The notes under the pieces are model-generated. The model worked only from the letters and a program-made list of their open reading frames with translations, did not search any database and had not been told where the DNA came from. Shown here one piece after another: positions 52,075 to 60,342 of a DNA stretch of 64,000 nucleotides. The stretch's first letter is position 1. The number at the start of each line of letters is the position of its first letter. The DNA comes from Cytobacillus sp. NCCP-133 (GTDB lineage Bacteria > Bacillota > Bacilli > Bacillales > Cytobacillaceae). The translations under genes and the position numbers were made by a program. The stretch covers positions 62,001 through 126,000 of the forward strand of contig NZ_BRVM01000005.1 of NCBI RefSeq assembly GCF_026011715.1. The letters run 5' to 3'.

Positions 52075-53515
52075 ACGGACCACGCTGCTGCGATATTGGA
52101 CGACCCGCTATTTATTTACCCTTGTAGCAGGACTCCTGATTTTAGCGGCCGGTTCTATGTGGTGGATCAGGCAGAAAACTCTTGATAATCGGCTGAATTT
52201 AATGCAGTACTTAGCTGTTGAAACTGCAGACCGTGTGGTGAAACAGGACGGCAATCTTGAATTTGACCCATTTTTTAACCGAATGCTGGAAGAAAGGGCA
52301 AAATTGCTTGAATTTAAATTTGAGCCACAGGTTTTTATCAGTGACTTAGATGGCCAGGTTCTTTACAAAAAAGCCGGACGCATGCAGAGAAACAGCCAAG
52401 TTGGACCTGGACTTGGAACATTGCCGCCTGAACTGGTCGACGGTGAAGAGAATGTTAAAAAACTGGAGATACAAGACGGCCAGGCTGTATATACAGTTAA
52501 GGCGCCAATATTGGTAAATGAAAGTCAAGTAGGCTGGGTTGTCGTCGTTCAGAATGCTGATGATTTGACGAACGTCAATCAGGAGTACCGGCTCCTATTA
52601 ATTATGCTTATTGGACTTGGACTGCTTGGCTGGAGCGTGATTTACTTTCTGTCCCGGAAAATTTCACGGCCGATTCAGGAAGTCGCTTTTGCTGCTTCCA
52701 AGGTAAGCGAAGGAGATTATGACATTGACTTAAAAGCATCTGCTAATGAGGAAGAAATCCATGACTTGATTACTTCGTTTAAGGAAATGACGGACCGTCT
52801 CATGCATCTGGAAAAACTCCGGGCAGAATTGCTTGCCGGCGTCACTCATGATCTCAAAACACCGGTCACATCGATCAGCGGATTAATTCAGGCTGTCCGG
52901 GATGATGTTGTTACCGGTGATGAGAAGCAGGAGTTCCTTGATATTTCGTTAAAAGAAGTCAATCGCCTGCAGAAAATGATTGAAGACTTGCTTGATTTTA
53001 ATTCCTTATCAGCTGGCGCTTTTTCCATTAGGCCAGAAAACTGCGATATGAATAAGCTGATTGAGGATATTGTCCGCCAATGGGCAGTGACACAAAAAGG
53101 GGATTTTCAATATAAGGTCAAGGTTCCCGATACCACTATTTACAGGACTACGGATCCCTATCGCCTGCAGCAAGTGTTAATCAATCTGCTGAATAACGCC
53201 GTCCAAGCGATTGATGCAGATGGGGTCATTACGGTCACTGTAGGGGAAAAGGCTATTGAAGTGCATGACAATGGATCAGGAATACCTGACCAAGAGCAGC
53301 CATTCATTTTTGAACGCTTTTATCGCGGAGAGCAAAAAAAGCTGAAAGTTAGAGGGCTAGGCTTGGGATTGCCCTTCAGCAAACTGCTTTTAAGAGCATT
53401 AAATGCCAATTTGCTATTAAAAGAAAGCTCAAAAAATGGAACTTCTTTTATAATCGAATGGGAAGAGATTCATGAAGGTGAAGAGAGCCATTCTATTGTA
53501 TATAGACATGAATAG
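52055..53515 (+). CDS. Sensor histidine kinase
   Basis: A 486-residue membrane kinase: helix 1 (about residues 18-37), an extracytoplasmic domain of about 145 residues, helix 2 (180-200), HAMP (200-255), and dimerisation domain with phospho-His265 in LLAGVTHDLKTPVTS. The ATPase domain carries the N box (QVLINLLNNAVQAI), G1 (EVHDNGSGIP), F box (FIFERFYRG) and G2 (GLGLGLPFSK). It is the partner of the response regulator upstream, starting inside that gene. The sensor domain is not a family that I can name. Confidence 0.92.
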   Translation: MFTKKNKRTTLLRYWTTRYLFTLVAGLLILAAGSMWWIRQKTLDNRLNLMQYLAVETADRVVKQDGNLEFDPFFNRMLEERAKLLEFKFEPQVFISDLDGQVLYKKAGRMQRNSQVGPGLGTLPPELVDGEENVKKLEIQDGQAVYTVKAPILVNESQVGWVVVVQNADDLTNVNQEYRLLLIMLIGLGLLGWSVIYFLSRKISRPIQEVAFAASKVSEGDYDIDLKASANEEEIHDLITSFKEMTDRLMHLEKLRAELLAGVTHDLKTPVTSISGLIQAVRDDVVTGDEKQEFLDISLKEVNRLQKMIEDLLDFNSLSAGAFSIRPENCDMNKLIEDIVRQWAVTQKGDFQYKVKVPDTTIYRTTDPYRLQQVLINLLNNAVQAIDADGVITVTVGEKAIEVHDNGSGIPDQEQPFIFERFYRGEQKKLKVRGLGLGLPFSKLLLRALNANLLLKESSKNGTSFIIEWEEIHEGEESHSIVYRHE

Positions 53516-53547
53516 GATTATTTGTTTTATACAAGGAGGGAAATTGA

Positions 53548-54207
53548 ATGAATGTAAAAGCAATATTTTTTGATGCATATGGAACACTATTTGACGTTCA
53601 CTCTGTTTTAGAAACATGTGAACAGTATTTTCCGGATCGAGGGATGCAGATAAGTGAAGCCTGGAGACAAAAGCAGCTTGAGTACACCTGGCTCCGCTCC
53701 ATGATGGACAAATATGAAGACTTTTGGAAGGTCACTGAAGATGCACTAGCTTACGCATTAAAAGCGCTCGGTCTGGATGCTGGAAAGGAAGTCCGCAGTG
53801 CTTTAATGAGGGAATATTTGCATTTGAATCCTTATCCTGAAGTTCAGAAGGCTTTAGAGAAATTGAATAGCCGCAAGCTGGCAATTTTATCAAACGGCAC
53901 TCAGGCCATGCTGGATCTGCTTGTGGAAAATGCACGCTTAACACAAGTCTTCAGTGATGTAATTAGTGTGGATGAGCTGAAAATCTATAAGCCTTATATG
54001 GGTGTATATGAATTGGGAATAGATAAATTATTTATTGATAAAAATGAAGCTCTTTTTGTCACTTCCAATCCGTGGGATGCAGCAGGAGCAAAGACATTCG
54101 GATTCCGAGTGTGCTGGATAAACCGTTTTAACAAACCTTTTGATGAGCTAGGGGTACACCCTGACGTAGTGATCAGGAATTTGGAAGAACTGGCTGACAA
54201 GCTGTAA
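53548..54207 (+). CDS. HAD-superfamily haloacid dehalogenase type II
   Basis: A 219-residue hydrolase with L-2-haloacid dehalogenase motifs: nucleophile Asp9 in FFDAYGTLFD, LAILSNGTQAML, Lys in DELKIYKPYMGVYELG and FVTSNPWDAAGAKTFGF. It would convert L-2-haloacids to D-2-hydroxyacids, though many such proteins have other phosphatase-like substrates. ACAAGGAGGG precedes the ATG. It follows the kinase gene by 32 bases but is probably not part of that system. Confidence 0.88.
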   Translation: MNVKAIFFDAYGTLFDVHSVLETCEQYFPDRGMQISEAWRQKQLEYTWLRSMMDKYEDFWKVTEDALAYALKALGLDAGKEVRSALMREYLHLNPYPEVQKALEKLNSRKLAILSNGTQAMLDLLVENARLTQVFSDVISVDELKIYKPYMGVYELGIDKLFIDKNEALFVTSNPWDAAGAKTFGFRVCWINRFNKPFDELGVHPDVVIRNLEELADKL

Positions 54208-54234
54208 GTAGAAAATTCCTGAAAAATGCCTCCT

Positions 54235-54278
54235 ATCCTTGATTGAATGATATTTATTCAATCAAGGATAAATTTTTA
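54235..54278 (+). terminator. Hairpin after the dehalogenase gene
   Basis: Perfect 14-bp arms ATCCTTGATTGAAT and ATTCAATCAAGGAT with a 7-base loop, followed by AAATTTTT. Confidence 0.75.
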
Positions 54279-54368
54279 GGCGAATCAAATGCTATTTTTT
54301 TAAAGAAAAGAAGTTCTTATAAAATGGGCAGCCTTTGCAGACCCATGGGGAAATAGGATCGGATATTT

Positions 54369-54632
54369 TTGAATATATTGATGGTCAGGAAAAAGAGTCT
54401 CAAACCAATAGGGTTTTCCGTTAAAAAAGGTTGGGGGAAATTGCGGGTTAATACTCTTGAAGATTATCAGATTAGAATCGCAAGTGCAGAGGATAATGAA
54501 GAAATCATAGAACTGCTAAAAGAGACAGCATTATGGATTCTATCACAAGCAATTAATCAGTGGCAATATCTATTGGATGGCGGGGAGGATAAAGAGATTA
54601 AGGAAGCAGTCTATGAAAAAAAGACTCGATAA
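54369..54632 (+). pseudogene. GNAT acetyltransferase N-terminal fragment
   Basis: YQIRIASAEDNEEIIELLKE and TALWILSQAINQWQYLLDGG are the first 60 residues of a GNAT protein; the frame ends soon after at EAVYEKKTR, before the acetyl-CoA site. GGGGGAAA before a TTG at 54442 (MRVNTLEDY) may be the original start. Truncated. Confidence 0.65.
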
Positions 54633-54667
54633 ACAGAGAAAACTTATCTTAGAATCTGCTGGGAGAA

Positions 54668-54745
54668 TGGTGAAAGCTGTGAATGCTGCATGGGATGCCG
54701 GCAATGTTGTTTGTGTTGCTGCAGGAAATTCAGGTCCGGCCAAAA
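54668..54745 (+). pseudogene. Subtilisin-like protease fragment
   Basis: MVKAVNAAWDAGNVVCVAAG followed by NSGP is the region around the oxyanion-hole Asn of S8 peptidases (AVNAAWDAGIVV-VAAGNSGP). Only about 25 codons remain between the GNAT and CorA fragments. Confidence 0.7.
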
Positions 54746-55075
54746 AAGCTTGCAACCATTTTGGGCAGAGCCAGAATAATGGTTACCGATGTGAGAAATT
54801 TCATGACCATATTTAGATTATTGGAAATAACTGAGGCAAAGGCGTCCATCATTCCGCTTAAAATTGAACTATACGCTTCTGCCATTTCAATTGCCTGCTG
54901 GTTTTCAACCATAACATCTTCGAGCAGATCTTTGTCCTTTTCATACATTTTTACATAATTCATGCGCAGGATTTTTTGCAGCACAACTTTATTTGACTTC
55001 AATGAGGTCGGAAAATAAACGAGGCTTTTTTCTAATGCCAGAAAAGCATACAATTCTTTATTTTTTAGGACTGGT
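54730..55075 (-). pseudogene. CorA magnesium transporter C-terminal fragment
   Basis: The minus strand reads FLALEKSLVYFPTSLKSNKV, then DVMVENQQAIEMAEAYSSIL and NNLNMVMKFLTSVTIILALP, as in CorA. It stops at SFFGRT, just where the essential GMN motif should be. The N-terminal two thirds are absent. The break coincides with the end of the subtilase fragment. Confidence 0.75.
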
Positions 55076-55195
55076 ATTCAGAAGTTAGGGGTTTCAACCA
55101 AAATTTATAAAGCTTCATATTACTGAAAATTTCTAATTAATAATTCGGGAAGGAATTTTATTGTTAATAGAGTAATTAGGAAAGGAGACACGATT

Positions 55196-55336
55196 ATGTG
55201 GTGGTTGATCATTGTGATTATTGCGTATCTCCCAATTTTCTATCGAATCTATAAACGCCTTGATTACTTGGAAGAAGAGGTTAAAAGACTGAAAAGAGAA
55301 AAGGGTGAACTGCTTGGGGAATATAGAGATACTTGA
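55196..55336 (+). CDS. 46-residue membrane micropeptide
   Basis: ATG 55196 is seven bases after AAAGGAGA. The peptide MWWLIIVIIAYLPIFYRIYK forms one helix, followed by a charged coiled coil (RLDYLEEEVKRLKREKGELL) and EYRDT. The plan (N-terminal anchor, cytoplasmic coiled coil) is common in small Bacillus membrane proteins of unknown role. It appears intact amid gene remnants. Confidence 0.6.
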   Translation: MWWLIIVIIAYLPIFYRIYKRLDYLEEEVKRLKREKGELLGEYRDT

Positions 55337-55668
55337 GATTGAATCAATAGAAGGGTACTTATCTGGATTAACAGAACTTTTAGTAAAGGTAGTAGGCGAA
55401 GGGGCATCAATCGGTTTCTTGCTCCCATTAGATAAATCAGCAGCGGAAGTCTATTGAGGAAGAGGATTTGCCCGGAAAGGCATGTCAAAGCTCGATTCAT
55501 TTCTAAAGAGGGAATTTCCGGAATGCAGTGAGGTAGTTTTGGCAGTGAACAGATGAAATCATGCTGCCGAAAAAATTATATGAAAAAGCAGGTTTTCAGG
55601 GTACAGGCAGGAGAAAGATTGGGAAAATCGGTGAACAATCCATATACAGCTATTCCATTAAACAATAA
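55337..55668 (+). pseudogene. GNAT acetyltransferase remnant with several lesions
   Basis: Pieces of one GNAT protein appear in order: LTELLVKVVGEGASIGFLLP (stop at 55456-55458), RGFARKGMSKLDSFLKREFP, ECSEVVLAVNR (stop) and, in another frame, YEKAGFQGTGRRKIGKIGEQ ending at 55668. At least two stops and one frameshift. Confidence 0.7.
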
Positions 55669-55706
55669 AATCAGCATCCCTTTCTTCTGAGGGGTGCTGA
55701 TTTATT
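55668..55706. terminator. Bidirectional terminator between GNAT remnant and modB
   Basis: Arms AAATCAGCATCCC and GGGGTGCTGATTT with one G-T pair and a 10-base loop. It serves modB on the minus strand. Confidence 0.8.
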
Positions 55707-56355
55707 TAAACCATCTATGAATGATATACAAAAAGAATATCGTAGCACTTGTTAGAATGATAACCATTAGATGAGCATCTGCCATTCTGTTTGCCTGGAC
55801 AGCATCATAAATGGCGATAGATAGTGTCTGCGTTTTACCGGGGATATTTCCCGCGACCATCAAGGTTGCACCGAACTCCCCCATTGCCCTTGCAAAACCA
55901 AGGACCAGCCCGGCCAGAATTCCTTTATATGAAAGGGGGATAATGATATAGACCAGCAGCTGAAAATGGCTGGATCCGTCAAGTTCCGCAGCATCTACGG
56001 TGTCTTTATTGATAGATTCAAAAGCTGCCTGTATTGGGCTAATCAGTAAGGGCAGGGAAGCGATCATTGCAGCAATAACAGCAGCCTTCCATGTAAAAAT
56101 GATCGGCCCTCTGGTCATTGCTTCAAACCATTGCCCTATAAAAGAATTTCTCCCAAGCAGCAAAATTAAATAATACCCTAAAACAGTTGGCGGTATTACA
56201 AGTGGAATAGTTACAATGATTGATAAAAACTTCGTCAGTTTGTTTTTCTTAAAAGCAAACCACCAGGATAAAAAAATCCCAATTACAAAAGATAATAGGG
56301 TTGCGAAAATAGAAATCCTCAATGACATCATTAATGGCGTAATAATATTTTCCAT
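55702..56355 (-). CDS. modB: Molybdate ABC transporter permease ModB
   Basis: A 217-residue permease with five to six helices and the BPD_transp signature region (AAELDGSSHFQLLVYIIIPL near residue 140, then GLVLGFARAMGEFGATLMVAGNIPGKT), characteristic of ModB. It imports molybdate together with ModA. Its start overlaps the modA stop (TAATG). No modC ATPase gene follows, as in the B. subtilis yvgLM arrangement. Confidence 0.92.
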   Translation of the reverse strand: MENIITPLMMSLRISIFATLLSFVIGIFLSWWFAFKKNKLTKFLSIIVTIPLVIPPTVLGYYLILLLGRNSFIGQWFEAMTRGPIIFTWKAAVIAAMIASLPLLISPIQAAFESINKDTVDAAELDGSSHFQLLVYIIIPLSYKGILAGLVLGFARAMGEFGATLMVAGNIPGKTQTLSIAIYDAVQANRMADAHLMVIILTSATIFFLYIIHRWFK

Positions 56356-57113
56356 TATGGCAAATCAATCCCATACTTCATTAAAATTTTTTGGCCCTGT
56401 TTGCTCAGAATAAATTCTGCAAATTGCTTGCTTTCTTCTTTTTTCTCCGAATGAACAGGGATTCCAAGTGTTTGTTTAATTGGTGCGTGAGCTTTTGGAT
56501 CTATGAGCTCATATGGCAAATCAGTTTCCTGGAGAAGTGCATATGCAATAATTCCTGCATCCGCATTGCCGGATTCCACATATTGATAGGCTTGTCTGAT
56601 ATTTTCAGCATAGACGATTTTAGGTTCAATATCATCCCTAATACCCGCAAATTCAAGGGCTTCTTTTGCAGCCTTTCCATATGGGGCATGCTCAGGATTG
56701 GCGATTGTTATCGTTTTAATTTCCGGTTTTAACAAGCCATTTAAATCGATTGGCTTACCGTCGGAATCCTTGCTTAGAATCGCGATTCTTCCTAATGCGT
56801 AATATTCTTTTGAATCCTTTTCAATCGCATTTTTATCAATTAGTTTATTGATATAAGACTCCTGTGCTGCTGTAAACAAATCGAACGGTGCGCCTTCCTG
56901 GATCTGCTGTGTAAGCAGGCCGGTTGAGCCAAAGGTAAATTCAACCTCAATCTTTGTTTCCTCCGTGAATTCATCCCCTATTTCTGATAGGGCATGGTAT
57001 AAATCGGAAGCAGCTGCTACATAAATTTTCTCCTCTTTCTTTTCTTCCTGGCTGCATCCGCTAAGCGCTAAACTAAACGCTAAAAAGACCACCGCAAATA
57101 AAATTACTCTCAT
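56355..57113 (-). CDS. modA: Molybdate-binding lipoprotein ModA
   Basis: A 252-residue extracytoplasmic binding protein: signal MRVILFAVVFLAFSLAL with lipobox LSGC (Cys20), then the ModA fold (IYVAAASDLYHALSEIGDEF, FTFGSTGLLTQQIQEGAPFD, TIANPEHAPYGKAAKEAL, NADAGIIAYAL). It captures molybdate, or tungstate, for ModB. GGAAGG lies upstream. Formate dehydrogenase at 5.4 kb is the obvious molybdoenzyme consumer in this window. Confidence 0.92.
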   Translation of the reverse strand: MRVILFAVVFLAFSLALSGCSQEEKKEEKIYVAAASDLYHALSEIGDEFTEETKIEVEFTFGSTGLLTQQIQEGAPFDLFTAAQESYINKLIDKNAIEKDSKEYYALGRIAILSKDSDGKPIDLNGLLKPEIKTITIANPEHAPYGKAAKEALEFAGIRDDIEPKIVYAENIRQAYQYVESGNADAGIIAYALLQETDLPYELIDPKAHAPIKQTLGIPVHSEKKEESKQFAEFILSKQGQKILMKYGIDLP

Positions 57114-57256
57114 TAAAATCCGTACCTTCCGTAATTATGTAAGATTTTTATATAAAGTCATTATAACACCATCAACGATTATTCCGGGAATGATCACCGT
57201 GAAAAACATTGAAGTTCTACTATAAATGTAATGATAAGGGTTGTATGAAAATAGTA

Positions 57257-57283
57257 TTCAACCATAAGAAAGCTTCCCGTCTA
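57257..57283 (+). promoter_or_regulatory. ECF-type promoter candidate
   Basis: TTCAAC (57257-57262), 15 bases, CGTCTA (57278-57283), close to the AAC / CGTC pattern of SigM/SigX-type promoters. It lies directly before a truncated ECF sigma gene, as autoregulated sigma promoters do. Confidence 0.4.
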
Positions 57284-57296
57284 AATAGATGAAAGC

Positions 57297-57482
57297 GTGT
57301 GGAAGGTGATTGAGAGAAAGAGAGCGGAGATCGAAAATAAGGATGATCTCAATAAGGAAAAGCGGGTAGAGTGGCTGATAAGTGAGTATGGCAGGAAAGT
57401 TGCTCGCTTGGCGTTTACTTACACGAAGCATTGGCATTTAAATATACCTTTATGTTTAAGAGGGTGTCAATATGTGGAATGA
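57297..57482 (+). pseudogene. Truncated ECF sigma factor
   Basis: The 61-residue frame holds VEWLISEYGRKVARLAFTYT, the start of sigma region 2, but the following residues (KHWHLNIPLCLRG) no longer match the expected AED-QEVF sequence and the frame stops at 57480-57482. Regions 2.2-4 are missing. The start is uncertain (GTG 57297 or GTG 57306). Confidence 0.5.
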
Positions 57483-57511
57483 GATAAATAGGTTTTCAAT
57501 CGAAGCATGGT

Positions 57512-57540
57512 TTGACAAGGCCATAAATCTGATTTATAAT
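57512..57540 (+). promoter_or_regulatory. Consensus promoter of the mhqR operon
   Basis: TTGACA (57512-57517), exactly 17 bases, TATAAT (57535-57540). Confidence 0.9.
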
Positions 57541-57560
57541 TATCTTGAATTCAAGATAAT
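57539..57560. promoter_or_regulatory. MhqR-type operator, 22-bp perfect palindrome
   Basis: The core TTATCTTGAATTCAAGATAA is fully self-complementary, extended by one base each side. It overlaps the end of the -10 and the start of transcription. It resembles the ATCTCGAAT-type inverted repeats bound by MhqR in Bacillus. A degenerate half-site (TATCTCGAA) recurs at 58033, between mhqR and mhqD. Confidence 0.75.
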
Positions 57561-57590
57561 TTAATTCGAAGTATTAAGGAAGGTGATAAA

Positions 57591-58019
57591 ATGGCTCGGC
57601 ATTGCCCCAATCAAACATTCCTGCTTCTAATGCAAACATCGAAGTCTATTCAGGAACGTGTTAGGGAAAATATCACCAGCTGCAGTCTAAGCATGACAGA
57701 GTTCTCGGTATTAGAGGCTCTTTATCACAAAGACATGCAGACAATCCATGAGATTGGGAAAAGAATTTTAATTACGAGCGGGTCGATGACTTATGTGATT
57801 GATAAACTCGAGGAGAAAGAACTAACAAAAAGGGTTGCATGTCCTAAAGACCGGCGTGCAATTCATATAGCATTAACAGACAAAGGAAATGAATTCCTTG
57901 AGGAGGTTATGCCTAAGCATGAAGGGTGGGTGGATTCTTTTTTTGAAGAATTAAACCCCGTTGAAATGGAAAATCTAAAGAATTTGCTTGAAAAAATTAA
58001 GCGGAAAACAGAAAAATAA
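57591..58019 (+). CDS. mhqR: MarR-family quinone-responsive repressor MhqR
   Basis: A 142-residue MarR winged-helix repressor: MTEFSVLEALYHKDMQTIHE, IGKRILITSGSMTYVIDKLE (recognition helix) and KRVACPKDRRAIHIALTDKG. It resembles MhqR (YkvE), which represses genes for quinone and diamide detoxification. It has an N-terminal Cys (ARHCPNQ) and a Cys in SCSLSM that might sense electrophiles. AAGGTGAT precedes the ATG. The palindrome on its promoter and the downstream mhqD and wrbA-like genes support the assignment. Confidence 0.88.
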   Translation: MARHCPNQTFLLLMQTSKSIQERVRENITSCSLSMTEFSVLEALYHKDMQTIHEIGKRILITSGSMTYVIDKLEEKELTKRVACPKDRRAIHIALTDKGNEFLEEVMPKHEGWVDSFFEELNPVEMENLKNLLEKIKRKTEK

Positions 58020-58146
58020 TGTTTTTAGTAAATATCTCGAAATAAAAATATTTGAATTAGAGAGTATGAATCCAGAAGAGATCGCATTGAACGATGATTG
58101 ATCCCCTTCGAAGTAAGAGAATTGGACTGACAAAGGAGACAATAAG

Positions 58147-58755
58147 ATGAAACATATTTTCCAAAAAGGGAAGGACCCTTCAAATCCCACATTATTATTG
58201 CTGCACGGAACAGGCGGTACAGAAGCAGACCTGCTTCCGCTTGCCGGCCACATTGACCCAAATGCGTCAGTATTGAGCGTACGTGGAAATGTACTGGAGA
58301 ATGGCATGCCCAGATTTTTCCGAAGATTGGCTGAAGGAGTGTTTGATGAAGAAGATCTTGTTTTCCGTACGAAGGAGTTAAATGAGTTTTTAGATAAAGC
58401 AGCAGAAGAATATGGTTTTAATCGAGGGAATATTGTGGCGGTTGGCTACTCCAATGGAGCAAACATTGCAGGCAGTTTATTATTTCACTACCAAAATGCA
58501 TTAAAAGCGGCAATTCTTCATCATCCGATGGTGCCAAGACGAGGGGTAAAGCTGCCTGATTTAAGCGGAAAGTCAGTTTTTATTGCTGCTGGAAACAATG
58601 ACCCTATTTGTCCTGCAGAGGAGTCAAATGATTTAAAGACATTCCTTGAGAATGCAGGTGCTAAAGTAGAGCTTCATTGGGAAAATCAAGGACACCAGTT
58701 AACCTTTGGCGAAGTGCAGGCAGCGGCAAGCTGGTATAAACAGAAAAAATGTTAA
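58147..58755 (+). CDS. mhqD: Alpha/beta hydrolase MhqD-like (carboxylesterase/phospholipase)
   Basis: A 202-residue serine hydrolase: oxyanion loop LLLLHGTGGTEADLLPLA (near residue 16), nucleophile Ser in VAVGYSNGANIAGS, Asp in AAGNNDPICPAEES and His in ENQGHQLTFGE. It belongs to the MhqD/YodD esterase group, linked to removal of thiol-quinone adducts or related esters. CAAAGGAGA precedes the ATG. It is the second gene of the operon. Confidence 0.88.
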   Translation: MKHIFQKGKDPSNPTLLLLHGTGGTEADLLPLAGHIDPNASVLSVRGNVLENGMPRFFRRLAEGVFDEEDLVFRTKELNEFLDKAAEEYGFNRGNIVAVGYSNGANIAGSLLFHYQNALKAAILHHPMVPRRGVKLPDLSGKSVFIAAGNNDPICPAEESNDLKTFLENAGAKVELHWENQGHQLTFGEVQAAASWYKQKKC

Positions 58756-58856
58756 TGGATGAGGAAAAAGGGAAGATAATGAAAGAATAGGTGATAAAAA
58801 ACATGGGGATATTATCAAGGTTATTCGGTAATTCAACTAAAAAGGAGTCGATCGAT

Positions 58857-59468
58857 ATGGCAAACATTAAATTGGCAGTTATTTATTACAGCATGGGGGG
58901 GACAAACTATCAATTATCAAGATGGGCTGAAGAAGGGGCAAAGGAAGCAGGTGCAGAAGTAAAGGTATTAAAGGTTCCTGAACTTGCCCCGCAATCTGCA
59001 ATCGAAGGCAATCCCGCATGGAAGGCACATGTAGAATCCACAAAAGATGTAAAAGAAGTAACCCATGATGATCTGGAATGGGCAGATGCCATCATTTTTA
59101 GTGTCCCAACGAGATTCGGCAATATGCCATCTCAAATGAAACAGTTCCTGGATACAACAGGCGGACTTTGGGCTCAAGGAAAATTGGCTAATAAAGTGGT
59201 AAGTGCGATGACTTCTGCACAAAATCCGCACGGCGGCCAGGAAGCAACGATCCTTTCACTATATACAACGATGTATCATTGGGGCGCAATTGTCGCGACA
59301 CCTGGCTACACCGATCCTGTTCTTTTCGGCGCTGGAGGAAACCCTTATGGAACAAGCGTAACCGTAGATCAGGACGGAAAAATGATTGAAGACGTAAAAG
59401 AAGCCGTTAAATATCAGGCAAAGAGAACAATCACTGTTGCTGAATGGGTTAAAAAAGGAAATCAATAA
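58857..59468 (+). CDS. wrbA: NAD(P)H:quinone oxidoreductase, WrbA type
   Basis: A 203-residue flavodoxin-like FMN protein that reduces quinones by two electrons. The FMN P-loop is YYSMGGTNYQLSRWA near residue 10. DAIIFSVPTRFGNMPSQMKQFLD and TSAQNPHGGQEATILSLYTTMYHWG are WrbA signatures. ATG 58857 is nine bases after AAAAGGAG; the open frame also extends 22 codons upstream, without support. It is the last gene of the mhqR operon. Confidence 0.92.
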   Translation: MANIKLAVIYYSMGGTNYQLSRWAEEGAKEAGAEVKVLKVPELAPQSAIEGNPAWKAHVESTKDVKEVTHDDLEWADAIIFSVPTRFGNMPSQMKQFLDTTGGLWAQGKLANKVVSAMTSAQNPHGGQEATILSLYTTMYHWGAIVATPGYTDPVLFGAGGNPYGTSVTVDQDGKMIEDVKEAVKYQAKRTITVAEWVKKGNQ

Positions 59469-59481
59469 TTGATTTGGCTAG

Positions 59482-59520
59482 GAGAGCAATTGGTTTTTGC
59501 CAATTGCTCTCTTTATTATG
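59482..59520 (+). terminator. Terminator of the mhqR operon
   Basis: Perfect 12-bp arms GAGAGCAATTGG and CCAATTGCTCTC with loop TTTTTG, then a T-rich tail. Confidence 0.9.
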
Positions 59521-59699
59521 TTTTGAAGAAAGCAAAATTAAGTTTATAGCAGAAGAGCCCCTACACTTTTGCAATAACGCAGGAGAGCCTGTCAAAGAAC
59601 CAGTGGCGAAAAGCTGAAGCTTTTAATATAACTTTTTTTAAAGGAATCAGATCAAATATAGAGAAGTATTACACATCAAATTATGGAGGTGCTCTGTAA

Positions 59700-60122
59700 A
59701 TGTACGAATTAAAAACAAAAGAGAATGATAATAGTGTTCTTGAATTTATAGAAAAAGTGGAAAGTCCCAAAAAACAGGAGGATGCCTATAAGCTCCTCGA
59801 TCTTTTTACAGAGACCACTGGCTATCTGGCGAAAATGTGGGGACCGAGCATAATTGGGTTTGGATCTTATCATTACAAATATGCGACGGGGCATGAAGGG
59901 GATGCACCACTTGTTGGCTACTCACCGAGGAAAGCAAAAATCAGCTTATATTTTGCGACAGGTGACCCAAAGCGCGAAAAATTGCTTGAGAAATTTGGAA
60001 AACATACTTCAGGAAAAGCGTGTGTGTACATAAACAAAGTGGCCGATATAGATGTAGAAGTCTTAAAGGAATTAATTCATCAATCCATTACATTTTTAAG
60101 AGAGACCTACCCGGAGAAATAG
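59700..60122 (+). CDS. DUF1801 domain protein
   Basis: A 140-residue protein of the DUF1801 family (YdhG-like fold): EDAYKLLDLFTETTGYLAKM, WGPSIIGFGSYHYKYATGHE, GYSPRKAKISLYFATGDPKREKLLEKFGKH and KACVYINKVADIDVEVLKEL. The C-terminal HQSITFLRETYPEK is common in the family. Function unknown. GGAGGTG is nine bases before the ATG. Monocistronic. Confidence 0.85.
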   Translation: MYELKTKENDNSVLEFIEKVESPKKQEDAYKLLDLFTETTGYLAKMWGPSIIGFGSYHYKYATGHEGDAPLVGYSPRKAKISLYFATGDPKREKLLEKFGKHTSGKACVYINKVADIDVEVLKELIHQSITFLRETYPEK

Positions 60123-60342
60123 AATCCTGGCTCTGGCAAAGAGAAGTCGATAAGATTGCCTCTTAATATTTAAGGGCTTATTTGTAAAATGCTCTTAGAC
60201 ATGCTGTAAATATATAGGACTTAAGAGCCTATTTGGGGCCATCCAATTTACACTATTTAAAAAGGGTACTGGTCCTATGTTGTGGTATAGGATTTAATAA
60301 GTGCAAATAAGGAAACGAATAAAATAGGATGGAGGTTACATG

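Noticed and set aside
58791-58856. N-terminal extension of the WrbA-like protein
   Set aside because: The ATG at 58857 has an ideal ribosome site and begins at the usual WrbA N terminus; the upstream codons have no support.
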